The notes: generated by a model not told the origin, from the sequence alone. 54,193 nt of DNA from Desulfotignum sp. (GCA_011389555.1 JAABUD010000302.1:1-54193); one strand, 5' to 3'. Numbered from the stretch's first letter, positions 10,751 through 19,833 are shown. Numbers and translations are program-made.

Positions 10751-11622
10751 TCCGTTATTTTTATAAAGCCCTGGCAGATATCCGATCCAACCGGTTTTTA
10801 CATCTGATCACCATGGTGACGATTTCTTTGTCCATTCTGATGGTCTCCCTGTTTCTGCTGTTTTTTGAAAACCTGGACCGGCTCATGGACAGCTGGAATC
10901 AGGAAGGCCGGGCCATGGTGTATCTGGTACCTGAGTTCTCCACAGACATGCGCCCGGAGGCAGCATCGGCCATCACACAGATGGACGGGGTCGTTCAGGC
11001 CACGTTTGTCTCGAAAACCCGGGCGATCGCGCGCCTGAAAGAACAGATGGCCGGGTCCACCCGATTCCTGGATACGCTGACACAAAATCCGCTGCCCCAT
11101 GCGTTTGAAGTTCACATACAGACCCGGGGCGGATTTGAAGCGGTGGCCGCCGTTGTCGGGCAGATCGAGTCCCTGTCCGTGGTGGAGAGTGTGGAATACG
11201 GCCAAAAATGGCTGGCCCGGGTTCTTGATTTCTTTCAATGGGTCCGGGTGACCGGGTATGTCATGTGCGCGCTGTTTTTATTGATCGCTTTTTTTATCAC
11301 GGCCAGCACGGTACGGCTGGTATTTCATTCCCGGCAGTCGGAAGTGGAGATCATGCGACTGGTGGGGGCGACCGACCGATTTATTAAAATGCCTTTTTAT
11401 ATGACCGGGTTGATACAGGGGGGGGCAGGCGGTATGGCAGGACTGCTGATACTTTTTGCGGCCTATCTGGCCCTGTGCCCGGGCATTTCCCGAAGCATGG
11501 GGGATTCGTTTCATCTGGATATCCGGTTTCTGTCTTTTACCGCCATGGGGGGAATCTGGGTTGTCAGTACATTTTTAGGGTGGTTCGGATGTTATCTTTC
11601 TTTAAGACAGCTGTTAAAATAA
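10747..11622 (+). CDS. ftsX: Cell-division permease-like protein FtsX
   Basis: A 291-residue membrane protein with one N-terminal TM segment (about residues 19-42), a periplasmic domain of about 120 residues, and three C-terminal TM segments ending with 'FLGWFGCYLSLRQLL'. The segment 'VEIMRLVGAT' is the characteristic FtsX/MacB loop. I take the ATG at 10747, which overlaps the ftsE stop. An in-frame GTG at 10738 is an alternative. The 3' end overlaps the start of envC by 34 nt. It transmits FtsE ATPase cycles to EnvC in the periplasm. Confidence 0.92.
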   Translation: MIRYFYKALADIRSNRFLHLITMVTISLSILMVSLFLLFFENLDRLMDSWNQEGRAMVYLVPEFSTDMRPEAASAITQMDGVVQATFVSKTRAIARLKEQMAGSTRFLDTLTQNPLPHAFEVHIQTRGGFEAVAAVVGQIESLSVVESVEYGQKWLARVLDFFQWVRVTGYVMCALFLLIAFFITASTVRLVFHSRQSEVEIMRLVGATDRFIKMPFYMTGLIQGGAGGMAGLLILFAAYLALCPGISRSMGDSFHLDIRFLSFTAMGGIWVVSTFLGWFGCYLSLRQLLK

Positions 11623-12755
11623 GTCTGGTGTCAGGCTGCCTGATATGCTGTCTGCCGATGGGCCTGCCGGCGGAGTCATCGGATTCCCTGACACGGCAAA
11701 AACAGAATATTGAAACCCGTATGCACGGGGAACAGTCCCGTGTCCGAGAGTTCACCCGAAAGGAAACCCGACTGATCCAGGATCTGGATGCAATCGATTA
11801 CCGCCGGAATCAGGCCCGGAATCGAGTGAATACCCTGTCCTCCCGGATCAGGGAACTGGAGGAAACCATATCTGTCCTCCAGGCGGACCGGCAGGACCTG
11901 GCCTGCCGGATCGATGAACGACAGACATATGCGGAAAATCGCCTGGCGGCACTTTACCGGATGCATGCGGCCGGTCGCCTGAACATGATGGCACCGCCTG
12001 ACACGGTGTTCGATTTTCTGGTCACTCGGCGGGCCATGGAACAGGTGGTGAACGCGGATTATGAAATCATTGACAATTTGAACAAGGACCTGTCGCGAAT
12101 GCAGGTCCTCGAACCCCAGCTGGCTGAGCAGAAAGCCGCCATGGATAAATTTGAGCAGGATCTGGCCCAAGAGATTCAGATCATGACCCGGACGTCTGAA
12201 AAAAAACAAACGATACTGCATGCCATTCAGCATCAGAAAAAAATGGCCCATGCGGCCCTGGCATCCTTGAAAGAATCCGCGGATGCGCTGGAACGTCAGA
12301 TTGCCGATTTTGAAAAACAGAAAGAATCCGACCCGGGCGTGACCGCATTTTCCCGCCAGAAAGGCCGCCTGATGCCGCCGGTGACAGGAAAAATCATATC
12401 CCGGTTTGGGATCAGCCAGTCGGGTAATTACAAATCCTTCACTTTTCAAAGCGGAGTTGATATAAGAGGAGATCTGGGTGACCCGGTCCGGTCGGTTTTC
12501 AAGGGCGACATTGTCTTTGCTGAATGGCTGAAAGGGTATGGCAATATGGTGATCATCAACCATGGGGAAAATTATTATACCCTGTATGCCCATTTACAGG
12601 AGATGTTCACACAAAAAGGAGATGCCGTGGATGCCGGTGAAGTGATCGCCACCCTGGGGGATACCGGGTCTTTGAAAGGCGTGTGTCTTCATTTTGAAGT
12701 CAGGCACCATGGAAAACCGGTAGATCCCTTGAAATGGTTTAAAAAAGGAGCATAA
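11589..12755 (+). CDS. envC: EnvC-like murein hydrolase activator with LytM/M23 domain
   Basis: A 388-residue protein. It has a signal peptide (MLSFFKTAVKISLVSGCLI region), a long coiled coil (about residues 28-250, rich in heptads such as 'LSSRIRELEETISVLQADR'), and a C-terminal M23 domain. The M23 region shows 'SGVDIRGDLGDPVRSVFKGDIVFAEWL' type sequence and 'HFEVRHHGKPVDPLKW'. The usual HxxxD first zinc ligand is replaced by 'GVDIRG', as in EnvC proteins that activate amidases without cutting themselves. The chosen ATG gives a proper signal peptide and has AGGGTGG upstream. The position after ftsEX matches the known FtsEX-EnvC complex. Confidence 0.9.
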   Translation: MLSFFKTAVKISLVSGCLICCLPMGLPAESSDSLTRQKQNIETRMHGEQSRVREFTRKETRLIQDLDAIDYRRNQARNRVNTLSSRIRELEETISVLQADRQDLACRIDERQTYAENRLAALYRMHAAGRLNMMAPPDTVFDFLVTRRAMEQVVNADYEIIDNLNKDLSRMQVLEPQLAEQKAAMDKFEQDLAQEIQIMTRTSEKKQTILHAIQHQKKMAHAALASLKESADALERQIADFEKQKESDPGVTAFSRQKGRLMPPVTGKIISRFGISQSGNYKSFTFQSGVDIRGDLGDPVRSVFKGDIVFAEWLKGYGNMVIINHGENYYTLYAHLQEMFTQKGDAVDAGEVIATLGDTGSLKGVCLHFEVRHHGKPVDPLKWFKKGA

Positions 12756-12762
12756 AAAAGTC

Positions 12763-14097
12763 ATGACAATTCGATCGTTATCCTTTTCAAAATGCCTTGG
12801 AACCCTATGGGTTCTATGGTTGATATGTCTTTTTGTCCCGCCGGCCCATGCTGAGTCGGAGCCTTCTTATGAGTCACTGAAATTGTTTGTGGCGGTTCTG
12901 GAGGAACTGGAAAACAATTATGTGGAGGATGTGGATGCTGAAACGCTGATTCACAATGCCATCAAAGGAATGGTGGAGAATCTGGATCCCCATTCCAGCT
13001 TTATGCCGCCCCGGGCGTTTGAAGACCTTCAGGATGACACCAAAGGGGAGTTTTCCGGGATCGGTATTGTGATTACGCTCAAAGACGGGATTCTGACGGT
13101 GGTGTCGCCCATCGAGGGAACCCCGGCCTATGATGCCGGGATTTATGCCGGTGATATCATTGTCAAGATCGATGGTGAATCCACCAAAGGCATGGCATTG
13201 TGGGAAGCGGTGAACCGGATGCGCGGCCCGCGGCATGAAAAAGTCGTGATCACCATTATCCGGGAGGATGAGCCCGCTCCCCTGGAATTTTCCCTGAAGC
13301 GGGATCTGATTCCCATGACCAGCGTCAGATCGTCCCGACTGGCACCTGGATACGGATATATCCGGGTGACCAATTTCCGGATGAATACCCATGAAGAGAT
13401 GGGACGGCAGCTGGAAGAACTTGAAGCAGATGAATCTCCCCTGAAAGGGCTTGTGATCGATCTGCGGGACAATCCCGGGGGACTGCTGGATCAGGCCATC
13501 AAGATGGCGGATCTCTTTTTGAATGCCGGGACGATTGTTTCCATTAAAGGGCGGGATCAGAAAGAAAACCAGGTCTATCAGGCCCGTCCGGGCCGATCCG
13601 ATAAAAATTATCCCGTTGTCGTGCTCATCAACGGCGGGTCCGCCTCTGCGTCGGAAATTGTGGCCGGTGCATTGCAGGATCATGCCCGGGCGCTGATTCT
13701 GGGAACACCTTCCTTTGGGAAAGGGTCGGTCCAGACGGTTCGTCCCCTGAAGGATGGATATGGTCTCAAATATACCATTGCCCGGTATTACACCCCCAAC
13801 GGCCGTTCCATCCAGGCCAGAGGCATCCAGCCGGATATCGAGGTGGGATCCGGGGTTCTGGAAGAAACCCGGAAGAAATCATCTGTGTTCGACCGGATGA
13901 TAAAGGAAAAAGATCTGCATCACAGTCTGGTGCCCGAAGATGCGCAAGACGACTCTTCTGAAGAAACAATTCCGGAGGCATCCGAACAACAGCGTCAGAC
14001 CAAGGAATCGGCCCAGCTTCTCCAGGATGCTCAGGTGATGCGGGCCTTGGATATTCTGATCAGTTACGGGGTGTTCAGCAATCTCAATGACAAGTAA
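12763..14097 (+). CDS. ctpA: C-terminal processing protease, S41 family (CtpA-like)
   Basis: A 444-residue periplasmic protease. It has a signal peptide cleaved near 'AHA|ESE', a PDZ domain (about residues 95-180, 'GEFSGIGIVI' and 'GIYAGDIIVKIDGES'), then the S41 catalytic core. 'GGSASASEIVAGAL' carries the nucleophile serine and 'PSFGKGSVQT' the lysine of the Ser-Lys dyad. The C-terminal tail is charged and Glu/Gln-rich. It starts 7 bp after envC and ends overlapping the next gene by 11 nt, so it belongs to the division operon. Related CtpA proteases control peptidoglycan hydrolases by proteolysis. Confidence 0.93.
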   Translation: MTIRSLSFSKCLGTLWVLWLICLFVPPAHAESEPSYESLKLFVAVLEELENNYVEDVDAETLIHNAIKGMVENLDPHSSFMPPRAFEDLQDDTKGEFSGIGIVITLKDGILTVVSPIEGTPAYDAGIYAGDIIVKIDGESTKGMALWEAVNRMRGPRHEKVVITIIREDEPAPLEFSLKRDLIPMTSVRSSRLAPGYGYIRVTNFRMNTHEEMGRQLEELEADESPLKGLVIDLRDNPGGLLDQAIKMADLFLNAGTIVSIKGRDQKENQVYQARPGRSDKNYPVVVLINGGSASASEIVAGALQDHARALILGTPSFGKGSVQTVRPLKDGYGLKYTIARYYTPNGRSIQARGIQPDIEVGSGVLEETRKKSSVFDRMIKEKDLHHSLVPEDAQDDSSEETIPEASEQQRQTKESAQLLQDAQVMRALDILISYGVFSNLNDK

Positions 14098-15220
14098 AAA
14101 AACGTCGTCCCGGAAAAAGTCGGGGGCCCAAAAAACAGCCCGGAAAAAAAAGGTCACAACATCCGGAAAAAAGGGTGTCAAGAAAACAAAACCCGATGTG
14201 CTGGCTCAATTGAAAAAGATCGGGTTCGGCGTTTTGATACTGGTGACAATCTGCCTTATAGGGGCCATGGTTGCGGATCTGCTGATCCGGAAACCACCCC
14301 CCCCGGTGCCCGGAAAAACAGCCGGGCAAACCGCCTCGTCTCCTGGAACAAAAGACGCGCAAAAAAAATCAGTCCCCCGGGAACCCTCTGTCGGGATTTC
14401 CAAAGATTCCCGTGGCGCAGACCCTATCTCGCCGCAGTCCGGGATGATGGAAAAAAACGGTCATCCGGTTCTGTATGAAGTGTTCGAGGAAACCAAAGAT
14501 CCCCCAAGATCTGGCTCCGACTCCCGTCCGCTGGCCGAAAAAGGGGACGGCTTGGTTGATATCGCCCTGATTATCGATGATATCGGATATGATCAAAAGA
14601 TGGCCATGGACCTGTATGACCTGGAACCCAATATCAGTTTCTCGATTCTTCCCGGGTCTCCCCATGGCCGGGCCATTGCCGGAATGCTCAAGGACAAAGG
14701 GGCGCAGATCATGCTTCATCTGCCCATGGAACCGGTCCAGTATCCGGATGTGAATCCCGGACCCGGGGCGTTGCTCACAAGCATGTCTCCGGATGCGCTC
14801 ATTGCCCAGCTGGAAAAAAATCTGGAGGATGTGCCCGGGGCATCCGGGGTCAACAACCATATGGGATCCCGGCTCACCACGGAAGCCGTTCAGATGTATC
14901 AGGTATTTACCATTCTCAAGAAAAGAAATCTGTTTTTCATCGATTCCATAACCGCACCCAGATCCCAGTGCCGGGCAGCGGCCCGCCTGCTTCAGGTTCG
15001 TTTCGGTGAACGGGATGTATTTCTGGACAATATCCAGGAGATTGACTATATCACGGGTCAGTTCGCCCAGTTGAAAAAGATTGCACTGAAATACGGGTCT
15101 GCCATCGGTATCGGTCATCCCTATCCCGCCACCCTGGAGACCCTGAAAGCGGAACTGCCCAAAATCAAGGGAAAAATCCGGATCGTCCCTGCCAGCCGCA
15201 TGGTGACGATTCCCGGTTGA
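14087..15220 (+). CDS. Divergent polysaccharide deacetylase family protein (YibQ-like)
   Basis: A 377-residue protein. A very Lys-rich cytoplasmic N-terminus (residues 1-45) is followed by one TM helix (about 46-68) and a low-complexity periplasmic linker. The divergent polysaccharide deacetylase (DUF610) domain starts near residue 155 with 'IALIIDDIGYD' and continues with 'SFSILPGSPHG', 'QIMLHLPMEP' and 'VNNHMGSRLT'. The family commonly sits next to envC (yibP-yibQ in E. coli), and here it overlaps ctpA by 11 nt in the same operon. The substrate is not established. A role in cell-wall or polysaccharide trimming during division is an inference. Confidence 0.88.
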   Translation: MTSKKTSSRKKSGAQKTARKKKVTTSGKKGVKKTKPDVLAQLKKIGFGVLILVTICLIGAMVADLLIRKPPPPVPGKTAGQTASSPGTKDAQKKSVPREPSVGISKDSRGADPISPQSGMMEKNGHPVLYEVFEETKDPPRSGSDSRPLAEKGDGLVDIALIIDDIGYDQKMAMDLYDLEPNISFSILPGSPHGRAIAGMLKDKGAQIMLHLPMEPVQYPDVNPGPGALLTSMSPDALIAQLEKNLEDVPGASGVNNHMGSRLTTEAVQMYQVFTILKKRNLFFIDSITAPRSQCRAAARLLQVRFGERDVFLDNIQEIDYITGQFAQLKKIALKYGSAIGIGHPYPATLETLKAELPKIKGKIRIVPASRMVTIPG

Positions 15221-15238
15221 CCGACAAGGAGAAAAACA

Positions 15239-15673
15239 ATGACGCAGATCTGGAAACAATCTCTTGACCTGGCACCGTTTGCACCGGTCATCGATAAAAC
15301 CATTGTGGGCCATATGGGCATTGAATTCACTGAATTCGGCCCGGATTTTATCTGTGCCACCCTGCCCGTGGACCACCGTACCATCCAGCCCATGGGGATA
15401 CTCCACGGCGGCGCGTCCGCGGTGCTGGCCGAAACCCTGGGCAGTGTGGCCTCGTTTCTGGCCCTGGATTCGGATCATTATTCCGTGGGACTTCAGATCA
15501 CTGCCAATCACCTGAAACAGGTGCGCAAAGGAAAGGTCACCGGCACGGTCCGGCCGGTGCATCTGGGCCGCACCACCCATGTCTGGGATATCACCATTGA
15601 AAACGAGGCCGGCGAACCGGTCTGTGTGTCCCGGCTCACCATGGCGGTGATGCCGGTGGCAAAGGTGGAATAG
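15239..15673 (+). CDS. Hotdog-fold PaaI/YdiI-type thioesterase
   Basis: A 144-residue single hotdog-domain protein. The motif 'MGILHGGASAVLAETLGS' contains the HGG turn and the conserved Glu of the central helix used in 4HBT-II thioesterases. 'VGLQITANHLKQVRKGKVTGT' is the usual second half. It probably hydrolyses an aryl- or acyl-CoA. The substrate cannot be read from the sequence. It follows the division operon by 18 bp and may be cotranscribed. Confidence 0.87.
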   Translation: MTQIWKQSLDLAPFAPVIDKTIVGHMGIEFTEFGPDFICATLPVDHRTIQPMGILHGGASAVLAETLGSVASFLALDSDHYSVGLQITANHLKQVRKGKVTGTVRPVHLGRTTHVWDITIENEAGEPVCVSRLTMAVMPVAKVE

Positions 15674-15784
15674 CCGGGAGCTCCGCTGTGCAAGGGAATT
15701 CAGGGTCCCGGGCTTCTGTGAGAAGGCTGGCAAACTTTGGTGCAAAGAAGCGTCATTCATGTTCATCGCTGCCATCAATGACTA

Positions 15785-15973
15785 GTGCCGGGGGGTACCT
15801 GTGGGTCGAATCCCATTCTAACGAGGTTGTTACAGGCTTTTGGGCATGCGAAGCGTTAAAAACGGTGAACTGTCTGAGGACATACCTGCCCGCAGTTTTC
15901 ACCGTTTCGCACAGCAGGCCCTAAAGCCTGTCAACCGAGGCAGAGGGTGAGACCTACAGGTACCCCCCGGCAC
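15785..15973. repeat. 189-bp near-palindromic element (structured RNA or MITE-like)
   Basis: The ends GTGCCGGGGGGTACCTGT (15785-15802) and its exact complement (15956-15973) form an 18-bp stem. Inside, after asymmetric unpaired segments of about 20 nt on each side, nested arms pair: GGTTG/CAACC, ACAGGCTTT/AAAGCCTGT, GGGC/GCCC, TGCGAA/TTCGCA-like and AACGGTGAA/TTCACCGTT. The apex holds a small TGTC/GACA hairpin. The 5' unpaired side can form TGGG-TCGAAT-CCCA. A rod with a closing stem, central bubble and terminal arm of about 185 nt resembles 6S RNA. The perfect ends could instead be terminal inverted repeats of a miniature element. No target-site duplication, promoter or U-run is clear. It is non-coding on both strands. 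Confidence 0.55.
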
Positions 15974-16172
15974 GGGTCTCTGATCAACATGCCAGGTTCA
16001 GGTGCAATGAGTCATATATGCCGGATACCATGGATGCCGGATTGCCATGGATGGTGACATGCGATCCCTCCCGCCTTCTGACGTCATTCAAATCAAGACT
16101 TGACAGATCGATGTTTTGTAAGTAAGTTTCACTCACCTTCACCAGAAACAGGGTAAAAAATGGGCAGGCATT
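15974..16172. other. Intergenic region with candidate TetR promoter/operator
   Basis: No gene is supported here. TTGACA at 16100-16105 followed by 17 nt and TAAGTT could be a weak promoter for the TetR gene. Immediately over this, AAGTAAGT-TTC-ACTCACCTT (about 16120-16139) is an imperfect palindrome in the right place for autorepression by the downstream TetR protein. A short direct repeat around CCATGGATG lies at about 16028-16055. Confidence 0.35.
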
Positions 16173-16778
16173 ATGAATACCCGTGCCAGAACCGGTCCGC
16201 CGGGAAAAATCAAGATCATGAGCGCGTTTTCCCGTCTCATGGAAACCAGGGATTTTCAGTCCATCACCACATCGGAAATCGCCGGGAATGCCGGGGTGAC
16301 CGAAGGGTTGATCTATAAATATTTCACGGACAAAAAAGACCTGCTTCATCAAGTACTGCATCAGCATTTTGCCGCATTCCAGGCCGGAATCGAAACCAAT
16401 ATCGCAGGCAAAGAGACCTGTATCGAGAAGCTGGAAGCCATTGTGTTTGCCAGTCTGGACAGCTATGCCCGCAACCGGGTGCTGGCCCGGATTCTGCTGC
16501 TGGAAGTACGCAATTCCCTGTCCTATTTCGAGTCCGGGGCCTATGCCATGGTGAAAACATATGCCCGGACCATTCTGGAGATCATCCGGGAGGGTATGGA
16601 AACAGGGGAGCTTCGTCCGGACCTGGATCCTTTTCTGCTGCAGAAGGTCCTTCTCGGGGCCATTGAGCACACCTGTCTCAAACAGGTGATATTTGACAAA
16701 AAGATGGATGTGACCGCCGCAGCCGGCGGCATTGTGGACATTGTATTCAACGGAGTGAAACATCATGGATGTCATTGA
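16173..16778 (+). CDS. TetR/AcrR-family transcriptional regulator
   Basis: A 201-residue regulator. The N-terminal helix-turn-helix is clear from 'FQSITTSEIAGNAGVTEGLIYKYFTDKKDLL' (about residues 28-58). The C-terminal ligand domain is helical and of the length typical for AcrR-like acyl-CoA or fatty-acid responsive regulators. Its last 14 nt overlap the start of the acyl-CoA synthetase gene, so the two are translationally coupled and the regulator probably controls that enzyme. The ligand is unknown; an acyl-CoA is a reasonable guess. Confidence 0.9.
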   Translation: MNTRARTGPPGKIKIMSAFSRLMETRDFQSITTSEIAGNAGVTEGLIYKYFTDKKDLLHQVLHQHFAAFQAGIETNIAGKETCIEKLEAIVFASLDSYARNRVLARILLLEVRNSLSYFESGAYAMVKTYARTILEIIREGMETGELRPDLDPFLLQKVLLGAIEHTCLKQVIFDKKMDVTAAAGGIVDIVFNGVKHHGCH

Positions 16779-18972
16779 TATTGACGCGATTCTAACGGCC
16801 GCTGCCAAAAACAATCAGTCAGCGCTCACGGAGGCGGATGCCAAACAGATTTTTAAGGCTGCAGGCATGCCCGTGGTTGCGGAAATTGCGGTAAAAACCC
16901 CGCAAAAGGCAGCGGATGCGGCCTGTGAACTGGGGTTTCCCGTGGTTCTCAAGGGATTTGGTTCAACGATTTTACATAAAACCGAAGCCGGTCTGGTCTG
17001 CCCGGGCCTGTCCACGGCAGACCAGGTTCAGGCTGCGGCCCGGAAAATGACCGTCCGGGCCGGCACAAAGCTGGAAGGGTTTCTGGTACAGCCCATGGTC
17101 CAGGGAAAACGGGAGCTGGTGGCCGGCATGTTCAGGGATCTCCAGTTCGGACCGGTCATCATGTTCGGTCTGGGCGGTATCTTTACTGAAGCGCTCAAGG
17201 CGGTGGTGTTCAAGATCGCACCGTTGACGGATGCAGACATGGACGACATGCTGACGTCCTTTCCCGGTGCGGATCTGCTCAACGAATTCCGGGGAGAATC
17301 CGCCTGTGATTTACAGACATTGAAAACGGTTGTAAAAGGGCTTTCAGATCTGGCTCTTTCCCGGCCGGAAATACGGGAAATCGATATCAATCCCTTGATC
17401 ATTGCACCGGACGGCCGGCCGGTGGCCGTGGACGGCCTGATTGCGCTTCAGCCCCCCCCACAGAGCGAAACGTTCCGGCATCCGGTGGATCTGAAAACCC
17501 TGGGCGCCTGTTTCTATCCGGAATCCATCGCGTTTGTGGGGGCATCGGCCACCATCGGCAAATGGGGCCATATGCTGCCGACCAACACCCTGTCCCGGGA
17601 TTACCAAGGCCGGATCTATCTGGTGAATCCCAAGGGAGAGCCCATCATGGGCCGGCCGGTATTCCGGTCGGTATCAGATATTCCTGAAGATGTGGACCTG
17701 GCCGTGGTGACTGTGCCGGCCCGGCACGTCAAGGGGCTGATCCCCGGGCTGGCAGCCAGAAACGTCAAGGGGATGCTGCTGGTCACCTCCGGGTTCCGGG
17801 AAGTCGGAGCCCGGGGCGCGGCCCTGGAAAAAGAGGTGGTGGATGCCGCGGCACAAGCCGGGATTCTGGTGCTCGGACCCAACACCATGGGGCTGTGTAA
17901 CCCCCATGTACAGCTTTACTGCAGTGCGGCCCATGCATATCCGGTTCCCGGATCCACGGCCCTGGTGTGTCAGTCCGGGAATATGGGGACCCAGCTGCTG
18001 GCCTTTGCCGAACAGCAGGATATCGGTATCCGGGCCTTTTCCGGATCCGGCAACGAAGCTATGGTCACCATCGAGGATTATATGGAAGCCTTTGAGGCGG
18101 ATGCGTTGACCCGCACCGTGGTGCTGTATATCGAAAGTGTCAAGGATGGCCGGCGGTTTTTCAACAGTGCCCGGCGGGTGTCGCAGAAAAAACCGGTGGT
18201 GGTGCTCAAAGGAGGCCGCACCGAGCAGGGGAAACAGGCGGCTGCCAGCCATACCGGGGCCATGGCTTCGGATGCAAAAGTATTTGACGCCGCCTGCCGC
18301 CAGGCCGGTATCATCCAGGTGGATCAGCCCCTGGAGCTGCTGGACCTGTCTGCGGTGTTTTCTTCGTTGCCGCTGCCCCGGGGCAATCGGGTGGCCATCA
18401 TGACCCTGGGGGGCGGCTGGGGGGTGGTCGCCACCGACCTTTGTGCGGAGCACGGCCTGATCGTACCGCCGCTGCCTGATGAGATTATCGACAGACTGAA
18501 CAATGTGCTGCCTGATTTCTGGAGCCATGGTAATCCCGTGGATATCGTGGGAGAAGGGAACCCGGATATTTCCAAAAACTGTCTGGAAGAACTGCTCAAA
18601 TGGGACGGGTGTGATGCGGTCATTCATCTGGGAATTCACGGCAAGCGGGTACTGGTCAACAATATGGCTGAATCTGTTTCCAAAACGGATCCATCGATCA
18701 CCACAGACCAGGTGGCGGGTTACAAACAGGTGATATTGGAAATCGAAGCGGATTATACCCGGTTCGTGGTACAGATGACCCATAAATACAGCAAGCCGGT
18801 GCTAGGGGTGAGCCTGTTGACGGATGGCGCCAGCAAAACCCTTTACCGGTTTGATGACCTGGATTACAAAGGCGTTTTTTTCGCCTCCCCGGAACGGGCC
18901 GTAAAATGCCTTTCTGCCATGGTCCGATACCAAAAATGGTGTCATACACAGCAAGGAAAAGATCCGGGTTGA
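16765..18972 (+). CDS. Acetate/acyl-CoA ligase (ADP-forming), fused beta-alpha form
   Basis: A 735-residue NDP-forming acyl-CoA synthetase. The ATP-grasp (beta) part comes first (about residues 1-225; 'FPVVLKGFGSTILHKTEAGLV', 'EIDINPLI'). The CoA-binding Rossmann domain (about 240-365) and the succinyl-CoA-ligase-like domains follow. His496 in 'ASHTGAMAS' matches the phosphorylated histidine loop. 'GNEAMVTIEDYMEAFEAD' and 'VVLYIESVKDGRRF' are family signatures. It interconverts an acyl-CoA, ADP and Pi with an organic acid, CoA and ATP. The substrate could be acetyl- or aryl-CoA. The gene overlaps tetR by 14 nt. Confidence 0.88.
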   Translation: MDVIDIDAILTAAAKNNQSALTEADAKQIFKAAGMPVVAEIAVKTPQKAADAACELGFPVVLKGFGSTILHKTEAGLVCPGLSTADQVQAAARKMTVRAGTKLEGFLVQPMVQGKRELVAGMFRDLQFGPVIMFGLGGIFTEALKAVVFKIAPLTDADMDDMLTSFPGADLLNEFRGESACDLQTLKTVVKGLSDLALSRPEIREIDINPLIIAPDGRPVAVDGLIALQPPPQSETFRHPVDLKTLGACFYPESIAFVGASATIGKWGHMLPTNTLSRDYQGRIYLVNPKGEPIMGRPVFRSVSDIPEDVDLAVVTVPARHVKGLIPGLAARNVKGMLLVTSGFREVGARGAALEKEVVDAAAQAGILVLGPNTMGLCNPHVQLYCSAAHAYPVPGSTALVCQSGNMGTQLLAFAEQQDIGIRAFSGSGNEAMVTIEDYMEAFEADALTRTVVLYIESVKDGRRFFNSARRVSQKKPVVVLKGGRTEQGKQAAASHTGAMASDAKVFDAACRQAGIIQVDQPLELLDLSAVFSSLPLPRGNRVAIMTLGGGWGVVATDLCAEHGLIVPPLPDEIIDRLNNVLPDFWSHGNPVDIVGEGNPDISKNCLEELLKWDGCDAVIHLGIHGKRVLVNNMAESVSKTDPSITTDQVAGYKQVILEIEADYTRFVVQMTHKYSKPVLGVSLLTDGASKTLYRFDDLDYKGVFFASPERAVKCLSAMVRYQKWCHTQQGKDPG

Positions 18973-19041
18973 AACTTACCCGGTTTTGTTCTAAAGTATG
19001 ATATCTAAAAGTGTGAACCCGAAATTTCAGGAGAAACGATC

Positions 19042-19833
19042 ATGCCATCCCAGGTAACCACAGCTACGTTTATGAAAATGAAGCAGCAGGGCAAAAAAAT
19101 CACCACATTGACCGCATATGACTATCCTTTTGCACGGATACTGGATGAGGCCGGTATCGATTCCATCCTGGTGGGGGATTCTCTGGGCATGGTGATTCAG
19201 GGCAGGCAGACGACATTGCCGGTGACCATGGATGAGATGCTGTATCATACCGCCATGGTGGCCCGTGCCTGTCAACGGGCCCTGGTGATCGGGGATATGC
19301 CGTTCATGTCCTACCAGGGCGCCTTGAATGACGCGGTTCAGAATGCCGGCCGGTTTTTAAAGGAAGCCGGGGCATCTGCCGTGAAACTGGAGGGCGGGGC
19401 GGATGTGTGTCCGGTGATCACGGCACTGGCCAAAGCCGGGATTCCGGTGCAGGCCCATATCGGTCTGACTCCCCAGTCGGTCCACCAGATGGGCGGATTC
19501 AGGGTACAGCGGGACAAGGAAAGACTGCTCAAGGACGCAACGGATGTGGAATCAGCCGGGGCGTTTTCCGTGGTGCTGGAAGGGATTCCGTCTCCCATAT
19601 CGGAAAAGATCACCCAAACCCTGAATATCCCCACCATCGGCATCGGGGCCGGACCCCATTGCGATGGGCAGGTGCTGGTACTCCATGACATGCTGGGGAT
19701 CAATGACCGGTTTCTGCCCAAATTCGTCAAAAAATATGCCGATCTGGCAGCCGCGGCTGGAAAAGGGGTGACCGATTATATTGAAGAAGTACAGCAGGGC
19801 CGGTTTCCATCGGATGAATATGAATACAAATAA
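19042..19833 (+). CDS. panB: 3-methyl-2-oxobutanoate hydroxymethyltransferase (ketopantoate synthase)
   Basis: A 263-residue TIM-barrel enzyme of pantothenate synthesis that adds a methylene-THF-derived hydroxymethyl group to 2-oxoisovalerate. Signatures are '[18 protein letters not shown]', 'VGDSLGMV', 'GDMPFMSYQ', 'AVKLEGG', 'AHIGLTPQS' and '[14 protein letters not shown]'. A GGAG site precedes the ATG. The next gene, a DUF2520 protein, overlaps its 3' end by 20 nt. panC and panD are not in the window. Confidence 0.95.
   Translation: MPSQVTTATFMKMKQQGKKITTLTAYDYPFARILDEAGIDSILVGDSLGMVIQGRQTTLPVTMDEMLYHTAMVARACQRALVIGDMPFMSYQGALNDAVQNAGRFLKEAGASAVKLEGGADVCPVITALAKAGIPVQAHIGLTPQSVHQMGGFRVQRDKERLLKDATDVESAGAFSVVLEGIPSPISEKITQTLNIPTIGIGAGPHCDGQVLVLHDMLGINDRFLPKFVKKYADLAAAAGKGVTDYIEEVQQGRFPSDEYEYK

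Noticed and set aside
14369-15778. Minus-strand open frame of 469 codons opposite the deacetylase and thioesterase
   Set aside because: Both plus-strand proteins match known families and are in an operon. The antisense frame has no family features.
15801-15820. tRNA T-arm-like sequence GGGTCGAATCCC inside the palindrome, suggesting a tRNA remnant
   Set aside because: The loop is one base short and no acceptor, D or anticodon arm is present; it is probably a chance hairpin in the bubble.
15688-15924. Short open frame of 78 codons across the left half of the palindromic element
   Set aside because: It runs through the perfect inverted repeat and nested stems, has no ribosome-binding site and no similarity pattern; the structure explains the sequence better.
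15785-15973. Classical insertion sequence or CRISPR repeat at the palindromic element
   Set aside because: No transposase frame, no target-site duplication and no repeated unit with spacers; only a single symmetric element is present.
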